Shown here: positions 1 through 6,230 of the stretch, piece by piece | Position numbering within the stretch: position 1 is the stretch's first letter | How the letters are laid out: every line of letters begins with the position of its first letter | Source of the DNA: an uncultured Butyricicoccus sp. | GTDB taxonomy: Bacteria > Bacillota > Clostridia > Oscillospirales > Butyricicoccaceae | DNA length: 6,251 bases | Assembly (NCBI GenBank): GCA_900555465.1 | Contig: USLE01000084.1 | Coordinates: forward strand, 1 to 6,251 | Reading direction: 5' to 3' | Program-made: the position numbers and the translations under genes | The notes under the pieces: model-generated | The model's database searches: none | Seen by the model: only the letters and a program-made list of their open reading frames with translations | Told to the model about the DNA's origin: nothing

Positions 1-90
1 CTTATCCCCTATTATAACATAGGAATGACCAGGTGAGGGATTTGTCAACAGGTCCGAATATATGCGCAAAATATCATAAATAAACAGATT

Positions 91-94
91 GGAG
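91..94 (+). promoter_or_regulatory. Ribosome binding site that sets the mtaB start
   Basis: GGAG lies 6 nt upstream of the ATG at 101. The reading frame stays open upstream to a TTG at 89, but that codon overlaps the Shine-Dalgarno bases and has no ribosome site of its own. The ATG at 101 also begins exactly where MtaB proteins usually begin, with MKFAFFTLGCKVN. The site therefore fixes the start at 101 rather than 89. Confidence 0.8.
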
Positions 95-100
95 CAAACG

Positions 101-1384
101 ATGAAGTTCGCTTTTTTTACCCTCGGATGCAAGGTGAATTTGTTTGAGACCCAGGCGCTGACCCAGCTTGCCGCTTCGCGCGGGCACGAGATCGTCGAAA
201 AGGACGCAGACGCTGTCATTGTCAACACCTGTACGGTCACCTCGGTATCCGACCATAAGAATATCCGCGCGTTCCACAAGCTGCGCAAGGACAACCCCCA
301 TGCGGTGATCGCGGCCTGCGGCTGCTTTGCGCAGACCGATCCCGACCGCATCCGTGCGACCGGGGAGATCGACCTGATCTGCGGCACGTCCGACCGCGCG
401 CGCACGCTCGACCTGTGTGAAGCCGCCGTGCAGGGCAGGGAGGCCCCTGCGGAGGCCGACGGCGGGCCGGAATATGAAGCCTTGCCCGCGGGCATCCCAA
501 AGGGGCGCACGCGCGCGCTGCTCAAGATCGAGGATGGCTGCAATAATTTCTGCACCTATTGTATTATTCCCTATGCCCGCGGGCGGGTGCGGTCGCTGCC
601 GCCCGCGCTTGCAGAGCAGGAGACCGCGCGCCTGCAGCAGGCCGGGGTGTATGAGATTGTGCTGACCGGCATTGAGATTGCCTCCTACGGCCGGGATCTC
701 CAGCCGAAATCGTCTTTGGTCGATCTGCTGTGCAGCCTGCTGCCTGCCCATCCCGCGGTCCGCTTCCGGCTCGGCTCGCTTGACCCGCGCGTTGTGGACG
801 AAGACTTTTGCCGCCGGCTGGCGGGTTTTGACAATCTGGCGCAGCATTTTCACCTGTCCCTGCAGAGCGGCTGCGACACTGTGCTCGAGCGCATGGGAAG
901 GAGATACACCACCGAACAATATTATCACTCTGTGCAGCTGCTGCGCGACGCTTTTCCGGACTGCTCGGTCACGACCGATCTGATTGTCGGCTTTCCTGGG
1001 GAGACCGAGGCGGAGTTTACGCAGACGCTGGCATTTCTGAACCGGTGCGCGTTCGCTTCCGTGCATGTATTCCCGTATTCCGTCCGCAAGGGGACCCGCG
1101 CCGCTTCCATGTCCGGGCAGCTGTCCCGGCAGAAAAAGGCAGCGCGTGCTGCACGCGCCAAGCAAACAGCGGCGGCATTGAGCGAAGCCTATCGCAAAGG
1201 CTTTGTCGGACAGCATATGCAGGCCCTGCCCGAGCACCCGACCGAGGACGGCCGCTGGGCCGCGCATGGGACATACGGCTTTCCCATTTATATAGAAGGG
1301 GAGGGCGCTGCCAAAAACCATCCCGTGACGGTTCAGGTGCAGGGGCTGCACCGCGACGGCGTATCGGCAAAAATAATCGGCTGA
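101..1384 (+). CDS. mtaB: tRNA t6A37 methylthiotransferase MtaB (radical SAM)
   Basis: This 427-residue protein is a full-length methylthiotransferase of the MtaB/YqeV type. Family knowledge: it converts N6-threonylcarbamoyladenosine at position 37 of tRNA (tRNA-Lys in Bacillus) to the 2-methylthio form, using two [4Fe-4S] clusters and S-adenosylmethionine in the cytoplasm. Seen in the sequence: the N-terminal cluster domain has TLGCKVN (Cys10), NTCTVT (Cys44) and ACGCFAQ (Cys75). The radical SAM domain has CNNFCTYCIIPYARG (Cys147, Cys151, Cys154), then HLSLQSG near 251-257 and TDLIVGFPGETE near 292-303. Residues about 366-427 fit the C-terminal TRAM RNA-binding domain. The TLGCKVN start and the GRVRS stretch at 161-165 point to MtaB rather than MiaB or RimO; this subtype call is by recognition. 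No terminator is visible after the stop, so the small gene at 1451 may be read from the same transcript. Confidence 0.95.
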   Translation: MKFAFFTLGCKVNLFETQALTQLAASRGHEIVEKDADAVIVNTCTVTSVSDHKNIRAFHKLRKDNPHAVIAACGCFAQTDPDRIRATGEIDLICGTSDRARTLDLCEAAVQGREAPAEADGGPEYEALPAGIPKGRTRALLKIEDGCNNFCTYCIIPYARGRVRSLPPALAEQETARLQQAGVYEIVLTGIEIASYGRDLQPKSSLVDLLCSLLPAHPAVRFRLGSLDPRVVDEDFCRRLAGFDNLAQHFHLSLQSGCDTVLERMGRRYTTEQYYHSVQLLRDAFPDCSVTTDLIVGFPGETEAEFTQTLAFLNRCAFASVHVFPYSVRKGTRAASMSGQLSRQKKAARAARAKQTAAALSEAYRKGFVGQHMQALPEHPTEDGRWAAHGTYGFPIYIEGEGAAKNHPVTVQVQGLHRDGVSAKIIG

Positions 1385-1392
1385 ACGTGTAA

Positions 1393-1419
1393 CAGACCAC
1401 ATGCTTCCTCCATAGTATG
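1393..1419 (+). promoter_or_regulatory. Possible sporulation sigma (sigma-K/E-like) promoter
   Basis: CATAGTATG at 1411-1419 resembles the mother-cell sigma-K -10 consensus CATAnnnTA, with G for the last A. An AC at 1392-1393 sits 17 nt upstream, roughly where sigma-K promoters carry their short -35 element. No convincing sigma-A promoter was found in the 66-nt gap before the Cys-rich peptide gene. These motifs are short and degenerate, so a chance match is quite possible; the gene could instead be read through from mtaB. Confidence 0.25.
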
Positions 1420-1450
1420 AAGTGAAATCTTTGATAGGAGGAAAAAACGT

Positions 1451-1603
1451 ATGTGTTCTTCTAACGGCATCTTTGGCGAAAACAACTGGTGGTGGATCAT
1501 CATCGTCATCATCCTGATCTGGATCTGCTGCTGTGATCAGGGCAACCGCGGCGATATGAACGGCTGCTGCACCTGCGGCAACAACGGCTGCTGCTGCTGC
1601 TGA
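1451..1603 (+). CDS. 50-residue Cys/Trp-rich single-pass membrane peptide
   Basis: A short gene with a strong ribosome site: AGGAGG at 1436-1441, 9 nt before the ATG. The product has a polar start (MCSSNGIFGENN), then WWW at 13-15, a strongly hydrophobic stretch of Ile/Val/Leu/Trp at about 13-25, a CCC cluster at 26-28, a Gly/Asn-rich polar linker, and a tail ending in CCCC (47-50). It has 11 cysteines in 50 residues, so it looks like a one-segment membrane peptide with a Cys-rich tail that could bind metal or form disulfides. The layout recalls small Cys-rich proteins common in clostridial genomes (some databases label them chorion-class high-cysteine proteins) and, more loosely, YjcZ-type sporulation peptides. 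No function is established from sequence. The ribosome site, clean stop and downstream terminator make it a credible gene despite its size. A spore-coat role is only a guess, prompted by the possible sigma-K-like site upstream. Confidence 0.75.
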   Translation: MCSSNGIFGENNWWWIIIVIILIWICCCDQGNRGDMNGCCTCGNNGCCCC

Positions 1604-1640
1604 TTTTTTGGGCTCACCACATAGCCGGATATAAGGTAGC

Positions 1641-1680
1641 GACAGGCGGCGCGGCGCATGGCCCGCCGCCTGTCATTTTC
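1641..1680 (+). terminator. Intrinsic terminator after the Cys-rich peptide gene
   Basis: A perfect 11-bp GC-rich stem (1641-1651 GACAGGCGGCG paired with 1664-1674) closes a 12-nt loop and is followed by ATTTTC. The T-tract is short, so termination may be leaky. It lies 37 nt after the peptide stop and before the efp promoter, which suggests it ends the mtaB/peptide transcript. Confidence 0.65.
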
Positions 1681-1719
1681 CGCGTCTGAAAAATTTTTTG
1701 AGAAATTTGTATTTTCCTC

Positions 1720-1748
1720 TTGCCAAATCGAAAAATATGCGGTAGAAT
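1720..1748 (+). promoter_or_regulatory. Sigma-A type promoter for efp
   Basis: TTGCCA (1720-1725) and TAGAAT (1743-1748) are separated by exactly 17 nt, in AT-rich DNA. Transcription would start near 1755, giving a leader of about 55 nt before efp. The -10 hexamer is the same as in the promoter at 2588. Confidence 0.8.
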
Positions 1749-1809
1749 ATACAAGCACTGTTCGTGAGGGCAGCGCGAATGAGGATACTTTCTTTGGAGG
1801 AATAGCGAT

Positions 1810-2370
1810 ATGTTGGCAGGCGAATTTCGTAACGGCACGACCTTTGAAATGGATGGTCAGGTGCTTCAGGTTGTCGAATTTCAGCATGTAAAGCCGGGCA
1901 AAGGCGCTGCGTTCGTTCGCGTAAAAATGAAGAACGTGATTACCGGCGCGGTAACTGAGCGTTCCTTCAACCCGACTGATAAATACGAAGCTGCGTATGT
2001 AGAGCGCCGCGATATGCAGTATCTCTACAACGAAGGTGACCTTTACTACTTCATGGATAACGAGACCTATGAGCAGATCCCGATCGGTAAGGATACGCTG
2101 GGCGACGATTTCCGTTTTGTAAAGGAAAACGAGAATTGCAAGGTTTGCTCCTACAAGGGCAGCGTTTATGCAGTTGAGGCTCCGCTTTTTGTTGAGCTTG
2201 AGATCATCGAGACCGATCCGGGCTTCAAGGGCAACACTGCGACCAACACCCTCAAGCCGGCAAAGGTTGAGACTGGTGCAATGGTTCAGGTTCCGCTGTT
2301 CATCGAGCAGGGCGAGCGCATCAAGATCGATACCCGTACCGGTGAGTATCTCGAGCGCTGCAAGAACTGA
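1810..2370 (+). CDS. efp: Elongation factor P
   Basis: A 186-residue protein, the normal length for EF-P. Family knowledge: it binds ribosomes stalled between the P and E sites and promotes peptide bond formation at consecutive prolines, acting in the cytoplasm. Seen in the sequence: the N-terminal KOW-like domain carries the loop [10 protein letters not shown] at 26-35, with Lys31 at the tip where EF-P is modified in many bacteria; two OB-fold domains follow. The C-terminus has [12 protein letters not shown], the EF-P signature. GGAGG at 1796-1800 is 9 nt upstream of the ATG. In Bacillus the tip lysine gets a 5-aminopentanol group; no modification gene of any kind is in this window, so the modification here is unknown. 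It has its own promoter (1720-1748) and is followed after 50 nt by tRNA-Val with no clear terminator between them. Confidence 0.98.
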   Translation: MLAGEFRNGTTFEMDGQVLQVVEFQHVKPGKGAAFVRVKMKNVITGAVTERSFNPTDKYEAAYVERRDMQYLYNEGDLYYFMDNETYEQIPIGKDTLGDDFRFVKENENCKVCSYKGSVYAVEAPLFVELEIIETDPGFKGNTATNTLKPAKVETGAMVQVPLFIEQGERIKIDTRTGEYLERCKN

Positions 2371-2384
2371 TTACAAGTCAATAT

Positions 2385-2413
2385 GGACGGTGAAGTGTAT
2401 ATATTCACCGTCC
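2385..2413 (+). other. Stable hairpin between efp and tRNA-Val, no T-tract
   Basis: GGACGGTGAA (2385-2394) pairs perfectly with TTCACCGTCC (2404-2413) around a 9-nt AT-rich loop. The bases that follow are TGTATCT, not a T-run, so it does not look like an intrinsic terminator. It ends 7 nt before the tRNA 5' end. It could be an mRNA 3'-end stabiliser, a processing site, or a weak attenuator; the sequence cannot decide. Confidence 0.6.
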
Positions 2414-2420
2414 TGTATCT

Positions 2421-2496
2421 GGACAATTAGCTCAGCTGGAAGAGCATCCGCTTGACGTGCGGAAGGTCGGCGGTTCGAACCCGTCATTGTCCACCA
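2421..2496 (+). tRNA. tRNA-Val (anticodon GAC), CCA encoded
   Basis: A complete 76-nt cloverleaf with fully paired arms. The 7-bp acceptor stem is GGACAAT with ATTGTCC. The 4-bp D stem is GCTC/GAGC. The anticodon stem is TCCGC/GCGGA with loop TTGACGT, so the anticodon GAC is at 2454-2456 and reads GUC and GUU valine codons. The T arm is GGCGG-TTCGAAC-CCGTC with one G-T pair. Discriminator A2493 is followed by genomic CCA at 2494-2496. It is probably transcribed from the efp promoter, since no separate promoter was seen, and ends at the terminator directly downstream. Confidence 0.97.
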
Positions 2497-2500
2497 TACA

Positions 2501-2528
2501 AATCCGTCCTGAAAAGGGCGGATTTTTT
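2501..2528 (+). terminator. Intrinsic terminator of the efp-tRNA-Val unit
   Basis: AATCCGTCC (2501-2509) pairs with GGGCGGATT (2516-2524), nine pairs including one G-T, around the loop TGAAAA. A run of six Ts (2523-2528) finishes it. It begins 4 nt after the tRNA CCA end. Confidence 0.9.
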
Positions 2529-2587
2529 GCATTTCGGAAAGGTTTTCCACGCTATGAAGAAGTTATGACGAATTTTGAAATAAGTGC

Positions 2588-2616
2588 TTGACGAAATGAT
2601 ATCACAGTAGTAGAAT
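2588..2616 (+). promoter_or_regulatory. Sigma-A type promoter for the C69-SLH dipeptidase
   Basis: TTGACG (2588-2593) and TAGAAT (2611-2616) have a 17-nt spacer, one base off consensus in each hexamer. Transcription near 2623 would give a leader of about 47 nt. The gene's AGGAGG ribosome site is at 2653-2658. No operator repeat or riboswitch was recognised in the leader. Confidence 0.85.
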
Positions 2617-2669
2617 ATATGTAAATTTAATCATGCTTTTACATAAGTATGCAGGAGGGGTAAAGAAAA

Positions 2670-4688
2670 ATGAAGTTTGGAAAAAGAACCATTGCCTGCG
2701 TCATGACTGCTGCGGCAGTATTGGCCACCAGCGTTGTCGGCGCAGGCGCATGCACCGGCGTGTATGTCGGCAAGGACGTTTCCGCCAGCGGCTACACCAT
2801 GTTCGGCCGCTCGGAGGATATCGGTTCGGCGTACAACAAGATCTTCTTTGTGCATGAAGCGGGCGACCACAAGGCGGGCGAGACCTATGTGGACGGCTAT
2901 GGCTATGAATATACTTACAAGACGGACAGCTACCGCTATACCGCGCTCAAGGACGATCCGAACGCTGAGGACTTTGGCGAGTACGCTTCCGATGACCTGA
3001 CTTCGTACGAGGAAGCCGGCGTCAACGAGCACGGCGTTGCGCTGACCGCTACGGTCACCATCCATTCGACCGACAAGATCGTCGGCGAGGACGGCACGGA
3101 CCCCAATGTCCTGACCGGCATTGACGAGATTTCCTATGCGACCATTCTGCTGGGCCAGTCCAAAACCGCGCGCGAAGGCGTTGAGCTGCTGGCGGAACTG
3201 GTTGCGCAGGATGGCGCGGCGGCCAACCACTGCATCATGATCGGCGATAAGAACGAAGTCTGGTACATGGAGGTCCTCTCCGGCCACCAGTATGTTGCTT
3301 ACAAGCTGCCGGACGATGTCGTTCTGGTCAACCCCAACGTCAACATGATCGCTGAGGTCGATGTCAACGACACGGAGAACTATCTGGTATCCGATCAGCT
3401 GATCGAGGTCGCGCAGGAAGCGGGCACCTTTGTCGGCGACGCAGAAGCAGGCATCATCAACGTGCAGCAGTCCTATGGCGCTGTTGCAGACGGCAACGGC
3501 TTTGACGATTCCGGCCGCTACCGCATTGCGATGGGCCAGAACTTCCTGAACGAGTCCATGAATGTGACTCCGGATCAGGAGGAATATGCGTTCACCTTCA
3601 CGCCGGACCGCAAGATCTCTGTCGAGGATCTGACCGAGTTCTTTGCGCAGCATGGCGAAGGCACGGTCTATGACTCCTATAAGGATACGACCATCCGCGG
3701 CATCAGCACCAACCGTCAGGCGGAGTCCCACATCTTTGAGCTGCGCGACGACCTGCCGACCGAGCTGTCTGTCGTACAGTGGCAGGCAATGGCCATGTCG
3801 GATTATTCGGTATTTGTACCGTTCTATTCCATGCTGCTGGATGACACGCTGGCTGCTTATCAGGTAGAGGGCACGGAATACACCGAGGGTTCGGCATACT
3901 GGGCATTCCAGCGTGTTGCGGAGCTGGCGAATAACGACCATGACGGCGTAGGCGTGGAGATCCGCGCGGCGTATAACGAGCTCCAGCAGAAGTTCATTGA
4001 GGAGTTCGCAGCGCAGGAGGACGACATGGCGGCAGCCTATGCGGCGGATCCCGCTGCGGCGCGCACCAAGGCGACCGAACTGGGCAAGGAGATGGCCCAG
4101 GAAGCAATTGATCTGGCGAACAGCCTGTATGCGGAATATGCAGGCTTCACCGATGTTCCCGCTGACAGCTGGTATGCGGATGCAGTGGATTACGTCACCG
4201 AAAACGGCCTGATGAACGGCACCGGCGAAACCACCTTCGGCCCGGATGAAACCACGACTCGCGGCATGATCGTCACCATCCTGTACCGCATGGAGGGCGA
4301 GCCCGAGACCGAGGCGGCTGACTTTACTGACGTCAATGCGGATGCCTATTATGCAGATGCAGTTGCATGGGCAAACGCCAACGGCATTGTGACCGGCTAC
4401 GGCGACGGCCTGTTCGGTCCGGAGGACACGATCACCCGTGAGCAGATGGCTGCGATCCTGTACCGCTACGCGCAGTACAAGGGTTATGATGTGACCACCT
4501 CCGGCAGCCTGGACAGCTACACGGATGCCTCTGAGATCAGCGAATATGCTGTGACTGCAATGCAGTGGGCGAATGAGCAGGGCCTGATCACCGGCAGCAC
4601 GAGCACCACGCTCGAGCCGCAGGGCAATGCGATCCGCGCAGAGGCTGCAACGATCCTGATGCGCTTCTGCGAGGACGTTGCCAAGTAA
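2670..4688 (+). CDS. Secreted C69-family dipeptidase with three SLH domains
   Basis: A 672-residue surface protein. Residues 1-27 form a signal peptide: KFGKR, then a hydrophobic core, ending AGA before Cys28. Residues 28 to about 450 match peptidase family C69 (PepD-like dipeptidases): CTGVYVGKD at the mature N-terminus, GRSEDI, EAGVNEHGVALTAT, GRYRIAMGQNFL, RGISTNRQAESHIFELR and SVFVPFY. Family knowledge: these are N-terminal-nucleophile hydrolases whose catalytic Cys must be the first residue; here signal peptidase cleavage after AGA would expose Cys28 directly. After an Ala-rich helical linker (about 430-490) come three SLH domains (about 492-535, 552-596, 614-668) with FTDV starts and TRGM, TREQ and IRAE motifs, which bind pyruvylated secondary cell-wall polymer in other bacteria. 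The enzyme probably trims peptides at the cell surface. AGGAGG at 2653-2658 lies 11 nt before the ATG. It is a single-gene unit with its own promoter and terminator. The true substrate is unknown. Confidence 0.92.
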   Translation: MKFGKRTIACVMTAAAVLATSVVGAGACTGVYVGKDVSASGYTMFGRSEDIGSAYNKIFFVHEAGDHKAGETYVDGYGYEYTYKTDSYRYTALKDDPNAEDFGEYASDDLTSYEEAGVNEHGVALTATVTIHSTDKIVGEDGTDPNVLTGIDEISYATILLGQSKTAREGVELLAELVAQDGAAANHCIMIGDKNEVWYMEVLSGHQYVAYKLPDDVVLVNPNVNMIAEVDVNDTENYLVSDQLIEVAQEAGTFVGDAEAGIINVQQSYGAVADGNGFDDSGRYRIAMGQNFLNESMNVTPDQEEYAFTFTPDRKISVEDLTEFFAQHGEGTVYDSYKDTTIRGISTNRQAESHIFELRDDLPTELSVVQWQAMAMSDYSVFVPFYSMLLDDTLAAYQVEGTEYTEGSAYWAFQRVAELANNDHDGVGVEIRAAYNELQQKFIEEFAAQEDDMAAAYAADPAAARTKATELGKEMAQEAIDLANSLYAEYAGFTDVPADSWYADAVDYVTENGLMNGTGETTFGPDETTTRGMIVTILYRMEGEPETEAADFTDVNADAYYADAVAWANANGIVTGYGDGLFGPEDTITREQMAAILYRYAQYKGYDVTTSGSLDSYTDASEISEYAVTAMQWANEQGLITGSTSTTLEPQGNAIRAEAATILMRFCEDVAK

Positions 4689-4708
4689 TCAAAACCTAAA
4701 AATCACGG

Positions 4709-4744
4709 ACAGGAGCCGCCTCAAAAGAGGCGGCTCCTGTTTTT
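4709..4744. terminator. Strong terminator between convergent genes, probably bidirectional
   Basis: ACAGGAGCCGCCTC (4709-4722) pairs over 14 bp with 4727-4740 around an AAAA loop, followed on the + strand by a T-run (4740-4744). On the - strand the bases after the hairpin read CCGTG and then a run of Ts, weaker but usable. The stop codon of the - strand permease (4743-4745) overlaps the T-run, so one element likely ends both transcripts. Confidence 0.9.
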
Positions 4745-5477
4745 ATGCTGTTTTCACATCCTGCGTTCTCATCCAAAGCACGCTGAGGCCAAAGCCCAGC
4801 AGCAGATACGCACAGGAGCTGATGAGGAAGGCTGCGGCGCTGCAATCCATCGGTTCGGACGGATTGTGCGAGCACATGCCGAGCTCGAGCAGGGAAAAGG
4901 GGAAGTACACGCCGAATCCCTTGACCAGAGCGGGCAGCCCGCAGAATCCGCCCAGAATACCCGCTGCGACCGGCACGGCAAACGACCGGATGATAAGTGC
5001 AATGCACAGCAGCAGCGACGCCTGCACGGTCAGCGCCCACCAGCCGCGGACGACCCAGTACAGCAGTTCAAACGGGATCGGGTTGGTCAATCCGGCCAGC
5101 TTGCCGCTCAGGATAAACAGTACGCCGATCAATATCTGTGTCAGCGCGGTCAGGAGCGAGACAACGATCAGCTTGGCGGCCAGCATGGTGTGCACCGGGA
5201 TGGGCTGGGTCATCACAGCGTTCCAGTTGCGGTTCAGGTGCTCCAGCCGGCACACATAGGCACAGTACACGCCGGTCAGTGCCGGGGCGAACAGCGCGCA
5301 GTAAAACAGCGCGTGCTGTGTCCAGAGCGAATACCACTGGTCGGTCAGCAGCCCGAGGTTGTTCAGGTAATTGGCAGTAGCCAGCCCGGCGGACAGCACC
5401 GGCAGGATGAGCATTGCCAGCCAGACATAGGAGCGGCGCAGTTTGAGGAATTCTGCGCGAATCGAACGGAAGAGCAT
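4743..5477 (-). CDS. ABC-2 permease, lantibiotic-immunity type (second subunit)
   Basis: A 244-residue membrane protein with about six hydrophobic segments (roughly 17-37, 56-76, 100-124, 138-163, 167-183, 215-237) after a basic, amphipathic N-terminus (RAEFLKLRRSYVW). The stretch WYSLWTQHALFYCALFAP followed by CRLEHLNRNWNAVMTQP (about 48-92) is typical of the permeases in LanFEG/MutFEG and bacitracin-type exporters, which remove antimicrobial peptides from the membrane. The family call is by pattern recognition; the exact LanE or LanG role is not assigned. Its GGAGG ribosome site (5486-5490) lies inside the last codons of the upstream permease gene, whose stop is only 3 nt before this ATG, so the two are translationally coupled. 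It needs an ATPase partner not present in the window. The substrate could be a lantibiotic, another peptide, or something else. Its stop codon overlaps the terminator at 4709-4744. Confidence 0.85.
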   Translation of the reverse strand: MLFRSIRAEFLKLRRSYVWLAMLILPVLSAGLATANYLNNLGLLTDQWYSLWTQHALFYCALFAPALTGVYCAYVCRLEHLNRNWNAVMTQPIPVHTMLAAKLIVVSLLTALTQILIGVLFILSGKLAGLTNPIPFELLYWVVRGWWALTVQASLLLCIALIIRSFAVPVAAGILGGFCGLPALVKGFGVYFPFSLLELGMCSHNPSEPMDCSAAAFLISSCAYLLLGFGLSVLWMRTQDVKTA

Positions 5478-5480
5478 GGG

Positions 5481-6230
5481 TCAGACCTCCTTTTTGACGA
5501 ACAACCTGCGGCCGATCACGTAGATCACCACGAAATACACGATCAGGCAGGCGAACCCCGCCCAGTCAAAGTCAATGAAATAATAATCGCTGATGCGGGT
5601 CGCCCCGTCCCAGTCCATTCTGGTGTTATACAGTACCGCGTAATACGCCCAGGGAAGAAATTTCTGGAACGACGGCGGGAAGAACAGGGAAAACAGGCCG
5701 ACAAACGACCCGAGCAGGCCGATGATCATGCCGATCATCTGATTCGGTATTAGAAGCGAGAGCACCATTTGCAGCAGCAGGACGGTTAGTGTGGTCAGCA
5801 GGGTGGCGACAAAATATTCCCCGATTTTATCCAGCGGCGGGGCGCCTGCAAATCCGTTTACCATGCCGAAGCCGATGATCACGACGATCTGCACGGCGAT
5901 AAATGCGGTCATGTACACCGCGCCGCAGACAAATTTGCTGTCGAACAGGGCACCCGTGCGCTGGACGGTTTCCAGCAGCTTGAGCGTCTGTCCCTTGTGC
6001 TCTATATCCGCCATGCGTGAGGCCACGACAGCGGCGATCACCGGCGTCATCATCGCGTTGAGCATGGGGAAATTGTACAGGATCATCGCCCAGCCCTGCT
6101 GCAGCTCCTTTGCACTCGGGTCGCGCATACTGTACAGCCCCCAGGCGAGCTGCGCGGCCAGCATGATGATGAGCGGCAGCCACAGCCGGCGGCGTCTGCA
6201 CTTGAAAAACTCCATTCGAAGCGATCTCAT
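5481..6230 (-). CDS. ABC-2 permease, lantibiotic-immunity type (first subunit)
   Basis: A 249-residue membrane protein with about six hydrophobic segments (roughly 15-33, 56-74, 98-124, 138-160, 163-185, 224-243). The basic N-terminus MRSLRMEFFKCRRRRLW is followed by a long loop holding SRMADIEHKGQTLKLLETV near 71-89, a region commonly conserved after the second segment in ABC-2 permeases of the LanE/LanG and BcrB kind. FLPWAYYAVLYNTRMDWD near 191-208 is another family-like stretch. It pairs with the downstream permease (3-nt gap) to form the membrane part of one transporter. AGAGGGGG at 6241-6248 on the - strand, about 10 nt before the ATG, serves as ribosome site. An in-frame Met at residue 6 is an alternative start with poorer support. 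The ATP-binding gene would be expected immediately upstream, past the window edge. No lantibiotic precursor, modification enzyme or regulator is visible. Confidence 0.85.
   Translation of the reverse strand: MRSLRMEFFKCRRRRLWLPLIIMLAAQLAWGLYSMRDPSAKELQQGWAMILYNFPMLNAMMTPVIAAVVASRMADIEHKGQTLKLLETVQRTGALFDSKFVCGAVYMTAFIAVQIVVIIGFGMVNGFAGAPPLDKIGEYFVATLLTTLTVLLLQMVLSLLIPNQMIGMIIGLLGSFVGLFSLFFPPSFQKFLPWAYYAVLYNTRMDWDGATRISDYYFIDFDWAGFACLIVYFVVIYVIGRRLFVKKEV

Noticed and set aside
13..77. Promoter-like pieces upstream of mtaB (TATAAC at 13-18; TTGTCA at 42-47)
   Set aside because: TATAAC would need a -35 outside the window, and TTGTCA has no good -10 at 16-18 nt. No promoter can be supported.
74..1402. 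Long - strand open frame (442 codons) across the mtaB region
   Set aside because: It is the antisense of a fully recognisable MtaB. Its product is Arg/Gly/Gln/Leu-rich with no family motifs, as expected from a GC-rich gene read backwards.
1601..1610. Six-T run directly after the Cys-rich peptide stop
   Set aside because: No stem precedes it, because the upstream TGC-rich DNA has no nearby complement. The real terminator is at 1641-1680.
2536..2548. Small inverted repeat GGAAA-GGT-TTTCC
   Set aside because: A 5-bp stem with a 3-nt loop upstream of the promoter is too short to be distinguished from chance.
2633..2857. Short + strand frame starting at ATG 2633, overlapping the dipeptidase start
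   Set aside because: It has no ribosome site and starts only about 10 nt after the predicted transcription start. The AGGAGG at 2653 serves the ATG at 2670.
2631..3941. Long - strand open frame (436 codons) under the dipeptidase
   Set aside because: Antisense of the C69 domain, with Val/Arg/Asp-rich composition, no ribosome site and no recognisable domain. The + strand gene explains the region.
4866..5753. + strand open frame of 295 codons opposite the permeases
   Set aside because: Gln/Asp/His/Arg-rich product without motifs, running across two clear membrane protein genes on the other strand and their junction.
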